Made by a program: the position numbers and the translations under genes
Part shown: one piece after another, positions 43,489-54,548 of the stretch
Numbering within the stretch: position 1 is the first letter of the stretch
How the letters are laid out: each line of letters begins with the position of its first letter
Assembly: GCA_965240325.2 (NCBI GenBank)
Contig: OZ251245.1
Coordinates: 620,001 to 684,000 of the forward strand
Reading direction: 5' to 3'
Length of the DNA: 64,000 nucleotides
Source of the DNA: Rebecca billardiae RCC1528
Taxonomy: Eukaryota; Haptophyta
Notes under the pieces: model-generated
What the model was told of the DNA's origin: nothing
Database searches by the model: none
Seen by the model: the letters and a program-made list of their open reading frames with translations, nothing else

Positions 43489-43709
43489 GGCTGCGTGTTC
43501 GGACGCGGCGCGGTTGGTCGTCTTTTGCTCGCGACGAAAGCAGCCGGCCCGTCGGCGGCGGCGCCATGGCGGTGGCAGTCCGGGCTTTGGTGGCGAGAGT
43601 GCCCCGGATCTCAGCTTTTGGCCCCGACTGACCACGGCGCTCGGGCAGACATCAAGGCAGCTCGCATTTCGCCGCCCGCATCATCACCCGTGCTTGGTCG
43701 TGAGCGGGG
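43489..43709. promoter_or_regulatory. Shared divergent promoter region, NAGK / Cys-rich membrane protein
   Basis: 221 bp between divergent start codons; no other feature visible. Confidence 0.35.
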
Positions 43710-44424
43710 ATGTCGACGACGGGGTCGCAGGCGGGCTCGACCTACCGCTCGTCGTTGAGCGCGCCGCCCCGGCGCGTGCCGGAGCCGCGACGCTCGCCCG
43801 CGCCGCGCATGCCGACCAACTACCCGAGCCGGCTGCCGCCGCCCTTCGCCATCCCGTCCGAGGCGACGTCTCCTCTCTCGCAGCAGTACTTGCCGCGGCC
43901 CGACGACGCGCGGTACACGCAGCAGGCGACCCCGTTCACGCCGACGGAGCTGGGCATCTCGGTCGCGGCTCGATCGACGCTCCGCCAGCACCGGACACAG
44001 TCGGGCATCGCCCTCGTCTTCCTGTGCATCATCGGCTGCGCGGGCGTTCTCGCCCTGTATGGCTTCTCACGCGTCGCCGAGGGCAAGAAAGCGCAGCCGA
44101 CGCTCGGCGGCGTGGACGACGACGGCGTCGTGCTGGCGAACGTGACCATGCTGACCGATCCCAACGTCACGCTCGCGTTCAGCCTGCCGACCGACCCGCC
44201 GCTCAGCCCGCCGCTCCCGCCGAGCCCGCCAGCCTCGCCGCCGCCCGGCTCGCCGCCGCCGCCGCCGTCGCCGCCGCCGCTCAGCCGGTGGGAGCGGAAG
44301 AAGCGAGAGCGCGAGGCGGCGTGGCGGCGCGCGCACCCGATCAAGCCGTCGCCCTCGCCCCCGCCGGCGCAGCCACCCTCCGCGCCGCCCGCGCCGCTGC
44401 CGCCGCCAGTGCCGCCGCAGTCGC

Positions 44425-44459
<35 letters not shown>

Positions 44460-46470
44460 CCGCCGCCGCCGCCGCCGCCGTCGCCGCCGCCGCTCAGCCG
44501 GTGGGAGCGGCGGAAGCGAGAGCGCGCGGCGGCGTGGCGGCGCGCGCACCCCACGCCCACGCCCACGCCCGCGCCCACGCCCGCGCCCGCGCTCGGCGCC
44601 TCCGCGGAGAAGGGCCTCGGCGTCGACGCAGCCGCGCTTCAGACCGAGCAGCAGCGCCTCGAGTGCAAGGCGTGTGGCGGCGTGTGCAACATCCCGGGGG
44701 TACGGCGCGTGCACGGCGGCGCGCCGCGCGGCTCGCCCGCGCGCGGCACCGCGGCGCCGCGCCCGCCCCGCGCCAGCCTCACCGCCCCTGCAGTGCTAAA
44801 CGGCACGGTGCCCTGGCGGCCGCGCCCCCACCTGCCTCGTGCCCCGCCTGCCCGCCCCGCGGGCGCTCGGCGCGCGCCCTGTGTCTCCGGCTCCGCCTCT
44901 GCTCGCTCGGCCGCGTCCTGTGTCTCCGGCTCCGCCTCTGCTCGCTCGGCCGCGTCCTGTGTCTCCTCCCTCCGGCTCTGCTCGCTCGGCCGCGTCGTGT
45001 GTCTCCGCTCGCTCGGCCGCGTGTGCGCCCGGCGGCCGGTGGCGACGCGCCGCACCGCAGATCTCGAGCGCCAAGTGCTGCTCCCCGCTGTGCACCGCCC
45101 GTTGCCCGTTCACCATGCGCGACCACCGCTGCCACGCCGACCTCCCCGCACCCTACTGCGCGGCGTGCGACGCCGCCGGCGTGACGGGCGGCCGCGGCGC
45201 CGCGGCGTGCAAGCCGCCGCGCTGGCGCCACGCCAACGCCACGTGCTGCGCACGCACGTGCGTGGCGCTGTGCCCGGGCGGCGCCGCGGCGAAGACCTGC
45301 GGTGACCTCGCCGGCGCACCCGTCGCGCCCGCCGTGCGCGACCGGCCGGACGAGCTGGACTGCGACGCGTGTCAGCGCGCGTGCCAGCCGGCCGCGGGCG
45401 GCGGCGAGCGCGCGCGGTGCTGCGGTGCCGTCTGCGCGGCGTGCACCGCCGCCCTCGCCTTCACCACCGGCGCAGCGGAGGCGGCGGGCGTCGCGTGGGA
45501 CTGCGACGCGGAGCCCGCCCCGCCCGCCGCCCCGCCGGCGCCCTCGCCGGCCAAGTCCGACGCCTCCACCACGCCCGCGGCCGGCCGGGGCTCGGGGGGC
45601 GCGGCGCCGGGGCAGCCGCCCGCGGGCGGCGCAGACGAGGGCGGTGGCGCCGGCGCTGGAGGCGGCGCCGCGGCGCGCATGGGCTCGCCGGCGCTGCACC
45701 GCCCCGTGCTGCACGAGCCGAGCAAGTTCGTGCAGCTCGAGCACGCGCTGATGCGCCCGATCTTCCGCCCGGTACCCTTCATGCTCCTCGGCACAGCTGT
45801 CTACCTCGTGCTGCTACTGTGTGCTCACGCGCTGTGGCAGGCCCTGCGACACACGTGCGCGCGCGCGTGCTCACTGCTGTGCGCGCCGTGCGTGCGCGGG
45901 CGCGAGGAGGACGCGGCGGCGGCGCGCATGGCGGAGGAGCGGGATGCGGCGGCCGTCACGGCGCTGCGGTACGGGCGGCTCGCCGAGTCCGGTGGCGCCG
46001 CCACCGGACCGCGCAAGTCCGGTGGCTACGGCGGTTACGGCTATGGCGACATTCCGGCGGATGCTCTGGACGGCCTGGACGCCGTCACTGGCGCGGCGGT
46101 CCCGCCGGGCGGGGGCGGCGCGAGCGCAGGCGCAGAGCCGCCGCCGATGCCAACCGGCCCCGTGTGGCACCTGAGCCGGGGCGAGCTGGTCACCGCCGAT
46201 GAGACGGGCGGCGGCGGCGCGGGCGGCGAGCGCGGCGCGGCGGCGGCGCGGCGGCGCGGCCGTGAAGGCGGCGCTGCCAGGAAAGCCCCGCAGCCGACGC
46301 CGGCCATGTGGCGCATGAGCCGCTCCGACCTCGGCACCGGCATGCCGCTGCTGGCGCCGGATGGCCCCGCGGGGCGTGGCTCGGCGGCCGCGGCGAAGCC
46401 GCACGCGGTCGGCGAGGCGGACGGCGGGCACGACCGCGGCGAGTCGTTGGAGTCATCGTCAGTAAAATAG
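43710..46470 (+). CDS. Two-pass membrane protein with Pro-rich and paired Cys-rich lumenal domains
   Basis: Exons 43710-44699 and 45061-46470 (GGG/gtacgg...ccgcag/ATC) give 799 residues. Order: Pro/Ser/Arg-rich N-tail; transmembrane helix 1 at about 98-120 (GIALVFLCIIGCAGVLALYG); a lumenal region with two hydroxyproline-type tracts (SPPPPSPPP), each followed by the near-identical cassette LSRWERKKREREAAWRRAHP; two Cys clusters built alike (CKACGGVC...CCSPLCTARC and CDACQRAC...CCGAVCAACT) flanking a third; an Ala/Pro/Gly linker; transmembrane helix 2 (FMLLGTAVYLVLLLCAHAL); and a C-terminal tail with repeated W-x-(L/M)-S-R motifs (VWHLSRGEL, MWRMSRSDL). I do not recognise the family; it is probably a wall- or scale-associated surface protein. 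Confidence 0.65.
44877..45030 (+). repeat. Intronic minisatellite, about 40-bp unit
   Basis: Two full copies of a 40-bp unit (tgtgtctccggctccgcctc + tgctcgctcggccgcgtcc) and two shorter variants lie inside the intron of the Cys-rich membrane protein gene. They stay open in one frame, which could mislead gene prediction. Confidence 0.75.
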
Positions 46471-46835
46471 CATTGGTGGGTTGCAGAAAGGCATTTTTAA
46501 CTAATTTAAGGTGGGTGAGCAACCCCTTGGTGACATGCAAGAAAAATGCGTGCGAACCGTAGCAATACGCCGTCCAACCGGCGCGGCGGGCGCCGCCCAG
46601 CCTGTCTCGTTGTCTGTTTCATGGCAAGCGCAGCGCTTGATGACGAGTACAGTAGTCGTAGAGTTTTATGATAGTTACCCAGCGGCATCCACGCTTTGCG
46701 AAGTTTCGGCGCGTCTTTGCTCCAATCCAGCAACTTGAGCCAAGGTCGCAAGTGGCGCACGAATTACCCCTCGCCTCGCAGGCCGACTTGGCCGTGGACG
46801 GCTGCCAAGCGCACGAAACAACAGGGCGACGAGCA
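46471..46835. other. Intergenic, promoter side of the Rieske gene
   Basis: 365 bp with relatively low GC. An in-frame ATG at 46668 would extend the Rieske protein by 56 residues, but that stretch lacks any conserved feature and is treated as untranslated. Confidence 0.4.
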
Positions 46836-47525
46836 ATGGGCGGTGCCAGCTCCTCCGCGAGGAAGGCGGCTCAAGAGCGGCGGCGGAGCTCTGTCGAGAG
46901 CGTGGGGCCCTCCCGCCCGTCGAGCCGACCGCCTCCACAGATGTCCGGCTGGCAGCCAGTCATCGAGAGCTCGGAAGTCGCCGATCCGGGCTCGCGGAAG
47001 CATGTGCAGGTCCTCGGGCGGCACATCTCGCTCATCCGCAGCAAGGACGGGGAGACCCTTTACGCGATCGACAGCGTATGCTACCACTTCGGCGGCCCGC
47101 TCACCGTAGGCGACGTCGAGGATGTCAACGGCTGGGAGTGCGTGCGCTGCCCGTGGCACGACACGGCGATCCGCCTGGCGGACGGCGCTAAGCCATACAA
47201 GCACATGGAGGCGGACGCGGAGGGCAAGCTCACGATCAGGACATGGCAGGTGAGCGAGCACCGCCAGCGCACGCACAACGTCAAGGAGGAGGACGGCACC
47301 GTCTTCGTGCAGCTCACCTCGATCGAGCGCGTCGATCGGAACGAGGAGGACCCTCACTGCATGTCCGACCGGTGGGCGCACAACACCGAGGCGGCGGGCC
47401 ACGTGACGCGCCACGCGACGAACTCGGGGACCAAGCTGAAGGCGGCGAAGAAGAAGCCGATGGACGTCTCGAGGGACAAGGGCGATATGTCCGAATCCAA
47501 GCTCACGCGCGCGAACGCGACCTGA
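46836..47525 (+). CDS. Rieske [2Fe-2S] domain protein, possibly N-myristoylated
   Basis: Encodes 229 residues. The Rieske cluster ligands are complete: C82-Y-H84 (VCYHFGGPLT) and C105-P-W-H108 (RCPWHDTAIRL), with the expected WECVRCPWH spacing. Upstream sequence VQVLGRHISLIRSKDGETLY forms the leading strands of the fold, as in ferredoxin-like Rieske proteins such as RFESD rather than the transmembrane bc1/b6f type. The start MGGASSSARK at 46836 has Gly2 and Ser6, fitting an N-myristoylation signal, so membrane attachment is plausible. The Lys-rich C-terminus lacks a catalytic domain, so it is an electron-transfer protein with an unknown partner. Confidence 0.8.
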   Translation: MGGASSSARKAAQERRRSSVESVGPSRPSSRPPPQMSGWQPVIESSEVADPGSRKHVQVLGRHISLIRSKDGETLYAIDSVCYHFGGPLTVGDVEDVNGWECVRCPWHDTAIRLADGAKPYKHMEADAEGKLTIRTWQVSEHRQRTHNVKEEDGTVFVQLTSIERVDRNEEDPHCMSDRWAHNTEAAGHVTRHATNSGTKLKAAKKKPMDVSRDKGDMSESKLTRANAT

Positions 47526-48124
47526 ACTGAGCGCGTGAGAAAGCTCCTGCGCTGCCACGCAGCCATGCGCGGCTGGGGCCGTGCGCCTGAGATGGCCTGC
47601 CGACGGCTGGGGCTGGTTGCGCCGGCTGCGGAGAGGAGGGTGTGTGCGTGATGCTGTCCCTTGGCGTCCCCACGAGCTATCGCCGCAGGCCGCCGACCCA
47701 TGGTACTGCCCGCAGCGGCCAGGCGCGGCCTGCACGGCCGGCGCCGGGCGCGCGGGCCGCTCGGCCTCGCGGCCGCTCGGTGACGGTCAGAGTCGGTGTC
47801 GTCTGACACTGACACGGCGGTGAGCTGTGATCCAGTCTTGGGGCTCGGCGGGGAGAAGACTCCGGCAGGCTCCATCGGCGACGTTGTCATCAGTCTGTCT
47901 GTCTTAGTATCTCACTCCCTGGCTGGCGCCACTCGGGCACTGCCCACTTGCATGGCTGGACGTGAGGCAGTAACCAGACCCAGTCCAGCCCCATTGTCAT
48001 CCGGCAACGAGCGGATGGCGACGACTAAAAAAAGTCTGCTTCTCGCGCGAGCCACCGGAGCGTCAGAGCCCGAGCGGGCCGCCGCCGCTTGCTTACCAGT
48101 CGCCGAGACGCCGACGCGCCGACC
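47526..48124. other. Intergenic, no gene seen
   Basis: 599 bp between two genes in the same orientation. No domain-bearing frame on either strand. Confidence 0.4.
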
Positions 48125-49212
48125 ATGGGTATTCTCGAGCTGAAGGGCTGGTGGCGCGTGGCCGCGATGCTGGTGCCGATCCCGGCGATATTATTCTCGC
48201 TGCCCACGTGGATCGACAACTCGGCCGCCCTCACGTTTCCTGCGCACAAGAGCGGGTGCGCGCCGCGCCACCCGTGTGCGCGCGCGCGTCGAGCGCTGAT
48301 CCGCGCGCGCCGACATGCCTCGTGCGCAGGATTGTGGTGGTCACCGGGGCCTCTACCGGGATCGGAAAGAGCATCGCTATGTCTCTCGACAGCGTGAAGT
48401 ACACCGTGTACGCGGGCGTGCGCTCGAGCGCGAGCGCAGATGCGCTCACGGCCGAGCGGCCATCCCTGCGGCCCATCGTCCTGGACGTGACCGACAGCGC
48501 CTCGTGCGAGGCGGCGGCGGCGGAGGTGGCGCGGGCGGTGGCGGACGAGGGGCTGGCGCTCGTCGGCCTCGTGAACAACGCCGGCATCTCCCACCGCGTG
48601 CCCTTCGAGATGGAGACGCTCGAGGCCGTGCGCGAGATGTACGCAGTGAACGTGCTCGGTGTGTACGCCGCGACGCTGCCCTTCCTTCCGCTGCTGCGGA
48701 ACTCAAGCGGGCGCGTGGTGAACGTTGGCTCGCTCGCGGCGCTGTTCGCCACGCCCGGCTCCGGCACGTACAGCGGGACAAAGGCCGCCCTCGAGCTCAC
48801 CACCGACGCGATGCGCCTCGAGCTGCGCCCGGCCAACATCAGCGTGAGCCTGATTCAGCCTGGCTACGTAAAGAGTGAGATCGCCTCCAAGCAGACGGGC
48901 GCCCGTGCGGCGTGGCACCGGAAGGAGGTTGCGGCGCGGGCGTTGGCGCAGTACGGCGACGCGGACGCACTGCACGCGCTGTACGCCGACTGGATCGGGA
49001 AGCAGGACGAGCGGCGGCTCAAGATGGAAGAGCTCGCGGCGCCGACGCTCGTCGTGTCTGCGGCTGCGTTGCATGCGCTGCTCGCGCCCAAGCCGCGCAC
49101 GCGATATGTCGTGGGCACTGTCGGCAAGCACCCCGCGTGGGTCTTTCCGTGGCTGGCTTGGATCCTGCCCGACCGGCTGCAAGACTGGATTATCGGCATG
49201 CTCTTCTCATGA
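48125..49212 (+). CDS. Membrane-anchored short-chain dehydrogenase/reductase, two exons
   Basis: Exons 48125-48255 and 48330-49212 (74-bp intron, GTGCGC donor) give 337 residues. An N-terminal hydrophobic anchor (WWRVAAMLVPIPAILFSLP) is followed by the classical SDR Rossmann domain: TGASTGIG at 49-56 for NAD(P) binding, NNAG at 126-129, and catalytic S178, Y191 and K195 (YSGTK). The C-terminal region has another hydrophobic stretch (HPAWVFPWLAWILPDRLQDW). Retinol- and 11-beta-hydroxysteroid-dehydrogenase-like SDRs have this layout and act on lipids at the ER. The substrate cannot be told. The start context gaccATGGGT is good, and splicing directly joins the anchor to the Rossmann motif. Confidence 0.85.
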
Positions 49213-49260
49213 TGAGCCGAGTCTGCTACGTCAGTCACGCGCACTACGACACATCTATAT

Positions 49261-50002
49261 GTGGCGTTATAACGGAGTTATAACCGAGTGTGTCGGGAGG
49301 CTGGAAAGGCGACGCGCAGCTGGTGGACAAGGGCCGCCATCGTCTTCTAGGTCCTGCAGGTAGTTGTAGCCGATTTCCGGAGCTCATCGGCCCGGACGGA
49401 GCTATCCTTTATCATCATCATGGCGGCCGCTGGTCCTTTCATATCGGCCAACCACACTGGCTCCTCTAATAAGTACCCGCTCCGCTCCACTATCCGGCGC
49501 TCGAGATCATATCCAAGATCATCTTAAGTCGGCATGGCAACGTATTACCAAAGTTCATCAAGCAGCCCACCTATCAGAGCTCGCTCGATCATCGGTTACA
49601 CGACCTTTCCGCTTTCGGGCCAAGCTGCTCATCTCTAGGCCACCCCTGCTTGCCTGCGCATCGCCATCAGCAAAGCCCGAGGTCTCATCTCCTCTGCGTT
49701 CCTTGCTTGTGCTCGCTCCTGCTCACAAACAACGGGACCTTGCTGCCACGCTGGCGCAGTCTGCGCGCAGCTTTGGCACCGTCGGCTCAGTCGCTCTTCC
49801 CGTTCAGCCAGGGACAAATCCCCACCATGCGCAAGTATATATATATACATCACCATTTCTGCATGGCGTGTATCATCGGCATTTATTGCTGCATGCTCAC
49901 ACATGTGCTGCAATACCTGCCCTCGCATGCACATCACGCAGATTGTGGGTGATGTTCGTCCATACTCAATGGCGTCGCGTCGCTTTCTATGCAGGAGGAC
50001 AC
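49261..50002 (+). repeat. Tandem duplication, copy 1
   Basis: Begins gtggcgttataacggagtta and ends gcaggaggacac; the next base starts copy 2 with the same sequence. It differs from copy 2 by small indels (for example an extra ccgg-type insertion near 49388) and a replaced segment near 49715. Confidence 0.9.
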
Positions 50003-50817
50003 GTGGCGTTATAACGGAGTTATAACCGAGTGTGTCGGGAGGCTGGAAAGGCGACGCGCAGCTGGTGGACAAGGGCCGCCATCGTCTTCTAGGTCCTGCA
50101 GGTAGTTCAAGTTGTAGCCGATTTCCGGAGCTCATCGGCCACGGAGCTATCCTTTATCATCATCATGGCGGCCGCTGGTCCTTTCATATCGGCCAACCAC
50201 ACTGGCTCCTCTATAAGTACCCGCTCCGCTCCACTATCCGGCGCTCGAGATCATATCCAAGATCATCTTAAGTCGGCATGGCAACGTATTACCAAAGTTC
50301 ATCAAGCAGCCCACCTATCAGAGCTCGCTCGATCATCGGTTACACGACCTTTCCGCTTTCGGGCCAAGCTGCTCATCTCTAGGCCACCCCTGCTTGCCTG
50401 CGCATCGCCATCAGCAAAGCCCGAGGTCTCATCTCCTCTGCGTTCCTTGCTTGTGCTCGTTGCGAAACCCGCCATCCGCCCCTGCAGCCTCCGTTGTGGT
50501 TGACGACCTTGTCGTCAGGCCTGTGAGTGCTGAGCTTGCCTGAGCCAGGGACCTTGCTGCCACGCTGGCGCAGTCTGCGCGCAGCTTTGGCACCGTCGGC
50601 TCAGTCGCTCTTCCCGTTCAGCCAGGGACAAATCCCCACCATGCGCAAGTATATATATATATATACATCACCATTTCTGCATGGCGTGTATCATCGGCAT
50701 TTGCTGCATGCTCACACATGTGCTGCAATACCTGCCCTCGCATGCACATCACGCAGATTGTGGGTGATGTTCGTCCATACTCAATGGCGTCGCGTCGCTT
50801 TCTATGCAGGAGGACAC
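50003..50817 (+). repeat. Tandem duplication, copy 2
   Basis: About 73 bp longer than copy 1 because of an insertion around 50459-50545. It also ends gcaggaggacac and then runs into an AT microsatellite (50818-50866). Neither copy holds a recognisable gene. Confidence 0.9.
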
Positions 50818-52299
50818 ACACATATATATATATAGTATATGTATATTATATATATATATATATATTCATCGCACGCCTTGGCGACGTCGGTCGTCGCGAT
50901 GGTGCCCGCCGACGCGGCCCCCGCCCCGCTCGCTGGCCCCGGGTGCGAAGCACACGGGGCTGGTGGGGCGGGGGCCGCATGCCTGTGGTGCTCCCCCATG
51001 CTCATCTTCGGCAATCTCCTGCGCGCTCGTCGGCCTCGCGGCACTCCTGCTTGGCTGCGACATGACTACGACTAGTTCTACGACCTCTACGACCACTTCT
51101 TCCTCCCTTCGTGCGCACGCGCTGGCCCTCGCAGAGCCAGTCGGACGCGGCGTGGGTGGCGGCACGAGCGCGGCCAGCGCGCTCGGCCTGCCTGCCTGCG
51201 AGCCTCCATGGATGCGTGCGCGTGGGGCCGGGTTCTGCCACCGTTCATTGCCAACAGCAACTGGGCACGGACCTGCGACGAGGCATGCCGCCTTTCCCCA
51301 CGCGCCCTTCAGGTTGTCCCGGCTCAGCCGGTCGCTTCGGCGGCCGACGGGCCCTCGGCCGGCTCCCCCTTCCCGGGGACTCGGTGGGGCACCGCCAGGA
51401 GTGTCTCGCGGCGGGCGGGCCGAGCGCGCGGGTCGCCAGCTGACCCCGCGACGTTCGATTCGACTGCTCTGCGCTGGCACGTGCACGCGGAGATCAACCA
51501 CACGCAGCGGGTCCGGGATAGGCACTGGCACCCTCTTTCTCCAGCCGGCCGCCGGCTGCATCGCCTCGGGGGGCGATGCAGCAGGTGGACGCCGCTGCAC
51601 CCATCTGGCCCTTGGCGCTGGCCTCCTCCGTGCCCTTCGCTCCACCCTAGGTGGGGCAGGGGGTGCGGGGTGTGACGCGCCCAGGGGCCAGGTTCCCCAG
51701 CATCAAGCACTGCATCTGCAGCAGCCCGCCGGCGGGCTGGGCTGCGACATCGACTACCACCTCATCTGCTTCATCGCCCAGAGCGCGCTAGGCGGCGCGC
51801 TCACTCTCCAAGCCCCTCTTCTGCAGCTGCGCGCCGCTTGGCCGGCGCGCGGCGACGCGTACTACGACCTCATCCTCATCCAGGCGCCCACGCGGGCGCA
51901 CGGGGGCGACAGCCGCGGCTGCCGCTTGCCGGAGCTGCTCGCCGCTAGGTCGGCGGGCGGCGACATCGACTACGACCTCACCCTCATCCAAGTGCTCCGG
52001 AAGGCGCTCGGCCGCGGCGGCATCTGCCGTCGCCGCCGCGTGCCCCAGGCCGAGGCGGTGCTCCATCCCGGCCCCGCTCCCGTAGGGGGGCAGGGCTGCG
52101 GGTGGCGCACTGTCTGACCTGGACGGAAGGCGCGGACGCATTCTATGTGTCTGTTGCACTCTGAGCCTGACGCTTGTCCGATGCTGCCACGTCGTTAAAT
52201 ATAGATTATATATAATAGATATCGCGCTTATATTCGCGCTAACCGCGCAGACGCAATAACTTATAACTAGCAGTGAATGAACGCCTAACGGATATACCG

Positions 52300-52300
<1 letters not shown>
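50818..52300. other. Region with a degenerate internally repeated frame
   Basis: After a (TA)n tract there is a long open frame (about 50804-52117) that I cannot assign. From about 51735 to 52010 a unit of roughly 108 bp recurs two to three times (plus-strand core gcgacatcgactacgacctc; minus-strand product repeating EVVVDVAARRPSGEQL-like). A related phrase occurs near 51060. Both strands stay open, as expected from composition, so this is recorded as repetitive DNA rather than a gene. Confidence 0.35.

Positions 52301-52358
<58 letters not shown>
52301..52358. repeat. (CA)n(TA)n(TG)n self-complementary microsatellite
   Basis: A 58-bp block of about 13 CA, 5 TA and 11 TG units. The CA and TG halves are reverse complements, so the whole block can form a hairpin or cruciform. 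Confidence 0.95.
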
Positions 52359-52360
52359 AA

Positions 52361-53126
52361 GTAACGTAGTCCGCCTCATCGAAGTAATCGACGACGACGT
52401 CTTCTCACGCCTCGACGTGTTCGAAGGCGTCGTCACGTCGAACACGGAGGACTATCCATCGTGCTGAACTTTATTTTTTTTCATCAAGTTCCCGGACTCC
52501 AACGGTGAGCTGCGGCCATGTCGGGTGTCGCAGCCGCGCCCGGCGCGCGGAGACGTCAGCTGGCCAAGCAGATAGAGGACCATCCGATGACGACGGGCTC
52601 GCTGACGCGCTCGCGTGGGTGGGACAATGCGCGCGCATCTCCCAACGAGCGCAGGTACACGGTGACCCTGGCTTGCCCTGGCCATACGGATTGCCGTTGC
52701 CCGAAGCACGTCATGGTTGCCGCCACTGGGAGTCGCCGCCGGGCGAGAAGCTGCGCGTCAACTCGAGCGAGCTGCGCGCTGTCGGCGTCGAGCTGCTCGC
52801 GCCCCGGGCCGTGCCGTCAGCTCGCGGAGGCGCGGGCGTGCGCACGAGCTCGCGCTTGGCTGACGGCTCAGCGAGTTCGCGAGCGCGCCGTCGCTCGATC
52901 CAGCACTACGCTACGTCTTGACTAGCGAGGGAGACGCCGAGATCAGGGCTTTGTGCGAGGCGTCGCATGGTCGTCGCGAGGCGGCGCACAGCTGACGCTG
53001 TCAATCGACGCCGCTGCACGGCTCCGGCCCTCAGGCTCAGCGCAGCATTTGCGGCAGTCTGCGCCCATGCAAATCTGGCGAGTAAGAGTTGGGCCCCTAT
53101 TGAGGCGTATTTGGTCCTTCGATGGG
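52361..53126 (-). repeat. Dispersed 0.76-kb repeat, copy 2 (inverted relative to copy 1)
   Basis: Reverse complement of 22469-23229; the left edge abuts the CA/TA/TG microsatellite at gaagtaacgtagtcc and the right edge is near tatttggtccttcgatgg. Immediately beyond lies a poly-C tract (about 53140-53160). Confidence 0.7.
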
Positions 53127-53326
53127 CTGGGCCTGGGGGGAGCCCCCCCCAGACCCCCCCAAATGGTTAAATGCACCCCTGCTGGACGTCCCGGACAGTG
53201 ACCAGAGCCAAAGGCGGCCGGTACGCGCCCGTCGATACGACGGAGCCCTGTCGATTATACTCGATAGGTCGAGTAGTGTCGAGGGACTCGAGGGCGGACA
53301 CTAGCTGGCCGCCGTCACGTCAGTCG

Positions 53327-54475
53327 TCACGACGACATCACGCCGCTGGTGATGTCGTCGATCTTCCACAGGTGGACCGCCGTGTCGCTCACGACGCCCC
53401 CGCTGCCGCCGGCAACAGCGAGCATGCCCTGCCCGCCGGCGCAGCACAAGCCGCGGTCAGGAAGCGTCGCGCGCCAAACCGGCTCGACGCTGCCACCGGG
53501 CGGCTCGCCCGTCCCACTCAGCGCGCGCACGTCGTAGACGTGCACCTGCTTGTCGCGGCCCGTGGTGGCGAGCAGGCCGGGTGCGACTGGCGCGCAGGCG
53601 AAGGCCGTGCCCGCGTGCCCGCTGCACACGCCCAGCGGGGCGTGCGGCTGGCGCACGTCCCACACCGAGCACGCGCCGCCGCCGCACGCGACCGCAAGGA
53701 GCGGCAGACTACCGGAGCTGTCGACACGCACGAACGCGCACGCCGAGGCGAAGTCGTCATCCGCGACGCGGAGCGTGACGCCGGTGAACGCGCGCGACGG
53801 GAGCCGTGCGTCGGCCACGTGGACGCACCCATCGCTCGCGGCGAGTGCGATCAGCGCGCCGTCCTCCGAGAGCGCCAGGTCGAAGAGAAAGGTGCTCCCG
53901 CTCTCGTTGCGCTCGCCGCCGAAAACGTGGCCGCCTGCGTCGCCGGCCGCGGCCGTGATGGACGCCTCGAAGTCGCAGCGGGCCGACTCGGCCGCGACGC
54001 GGCAGAGCCGCGAGTCCGTCGCGATGAAGAGGTGCTCGGAGTCCGGTGCGAACGCCAGGCCGTACACCTGCTCGCCTTCGCCCTCGGCAGCCTCGCTGCC
54101 CTCCGTGCCGGCGCGTGCTGCGCATGGGTGGTGGGACGTGATGCGTGTCGGTTCGCCGGCGTCATCGTCGGTCGCCGGCGGGACGGTGTAAACGTGGACC
54201 TTGCCGTCTGCCCCGCCCGTCGCCAGCAGGCTGCCCGACGGCGACCACGCGCATCGCAGCACCTCGGACGCGTGCGCTCGGCGCAGTGCGACGCTCAACG
54301 GCTTGGAAGCGAGACGCGCGTCCCCGCGCCAGATGCGGACGCTCTGGTCTTCGCTCGCGGAGGCGAGCTGCCATGGCGCATCGCCGTCGTCTCCCGGTCC
54401 CGCGCCCTGCGCCGGCCTCCAGCTCAGGCAGAACACGCGGCCCTTGTGGCCCACCGCCGCGCGCTCTCCCGCCAT
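53327..54475 (-). CDS. WD40-repeat protein
   Basis: Encodes 382 residues, intronless. About six WD-type blades are visible, among them GHKGRVFCLSWRP...QLASASEDQSVRIWRG, AHASEVLRCAWSPSGSLLAT, EQVYGLAFAPDSEHLFIATD, DLALSEDGALIALAASDGCV and GHAGTAFACAPVAPGLLATT. The final blade ends AVHLWKIDD. It is a scaffold-type beta-propeller; the specific family is not recognised. The start at 54475 (gcgtATGGCG) opens directly before the first blade. The frame stays open upstream, but that part is transposon TIR sequence. The element at 54549-55605 lies 73 bp upstream of the ATG, so it probably occupies the promoter or 5' leader. Confidence 0.75.
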   Translation of the reverse strand: MAGERAAVGHKGRVFCLSWRPAQGAGPGDDGDAPWQLASASEDQSVRIWRGDARLASKPLSVALRRAHASEVLRCAWSPSGSLLATGGADGKVHVYTVPPATDDDAGEPTRITSHHPCAARAGTEGSEAAEGEGEQVYGLAFAPDSEHLFIATDSRLCRVAAESARCDFEASITAAAGDAGGHVFGGERNESGSTFLFDLALSEDGALIALAASDGCVHVADARLPSRAFTGVTLRVADDDFASACAFVRVDSSGSLPLLAVACGGGACSVWDVRQPHAPLGVCSGHAGTAFACAPVAPGLLATTGRDKQVHVYDVRALSGTGEPPGGSVEPVWRATLPDRGLCCAGGQGMLAVAGGSGGVVSDTAVHLWKIDDITSGVMSS

Positions 54476-54548
54476 ACGCCCGTGTGACCAACCGTACGTA
54501 CCGCGTCCACTCCGGCCGCCGCCCGCTCCGCCCGCGCACTGGCGGTCC

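Noticed and set aside
44700-45060. Coding sequence across the minisatellite before the second Cys cluster
   Set aside because: The stretch is a 40-bp tandem repeat bounded by GT-AG borders; splicing joins the CNIPG/ISSAKCC cluster cleanly and in frame.
50804-52117. 437-codon frame with repeated DYDL phrases
   Set aside because: It begins in a TA microsatellite, both strands are open through the same repeats, and no signal, domain or intron pattern supports a gene. Kept only as a repeat-containing region.
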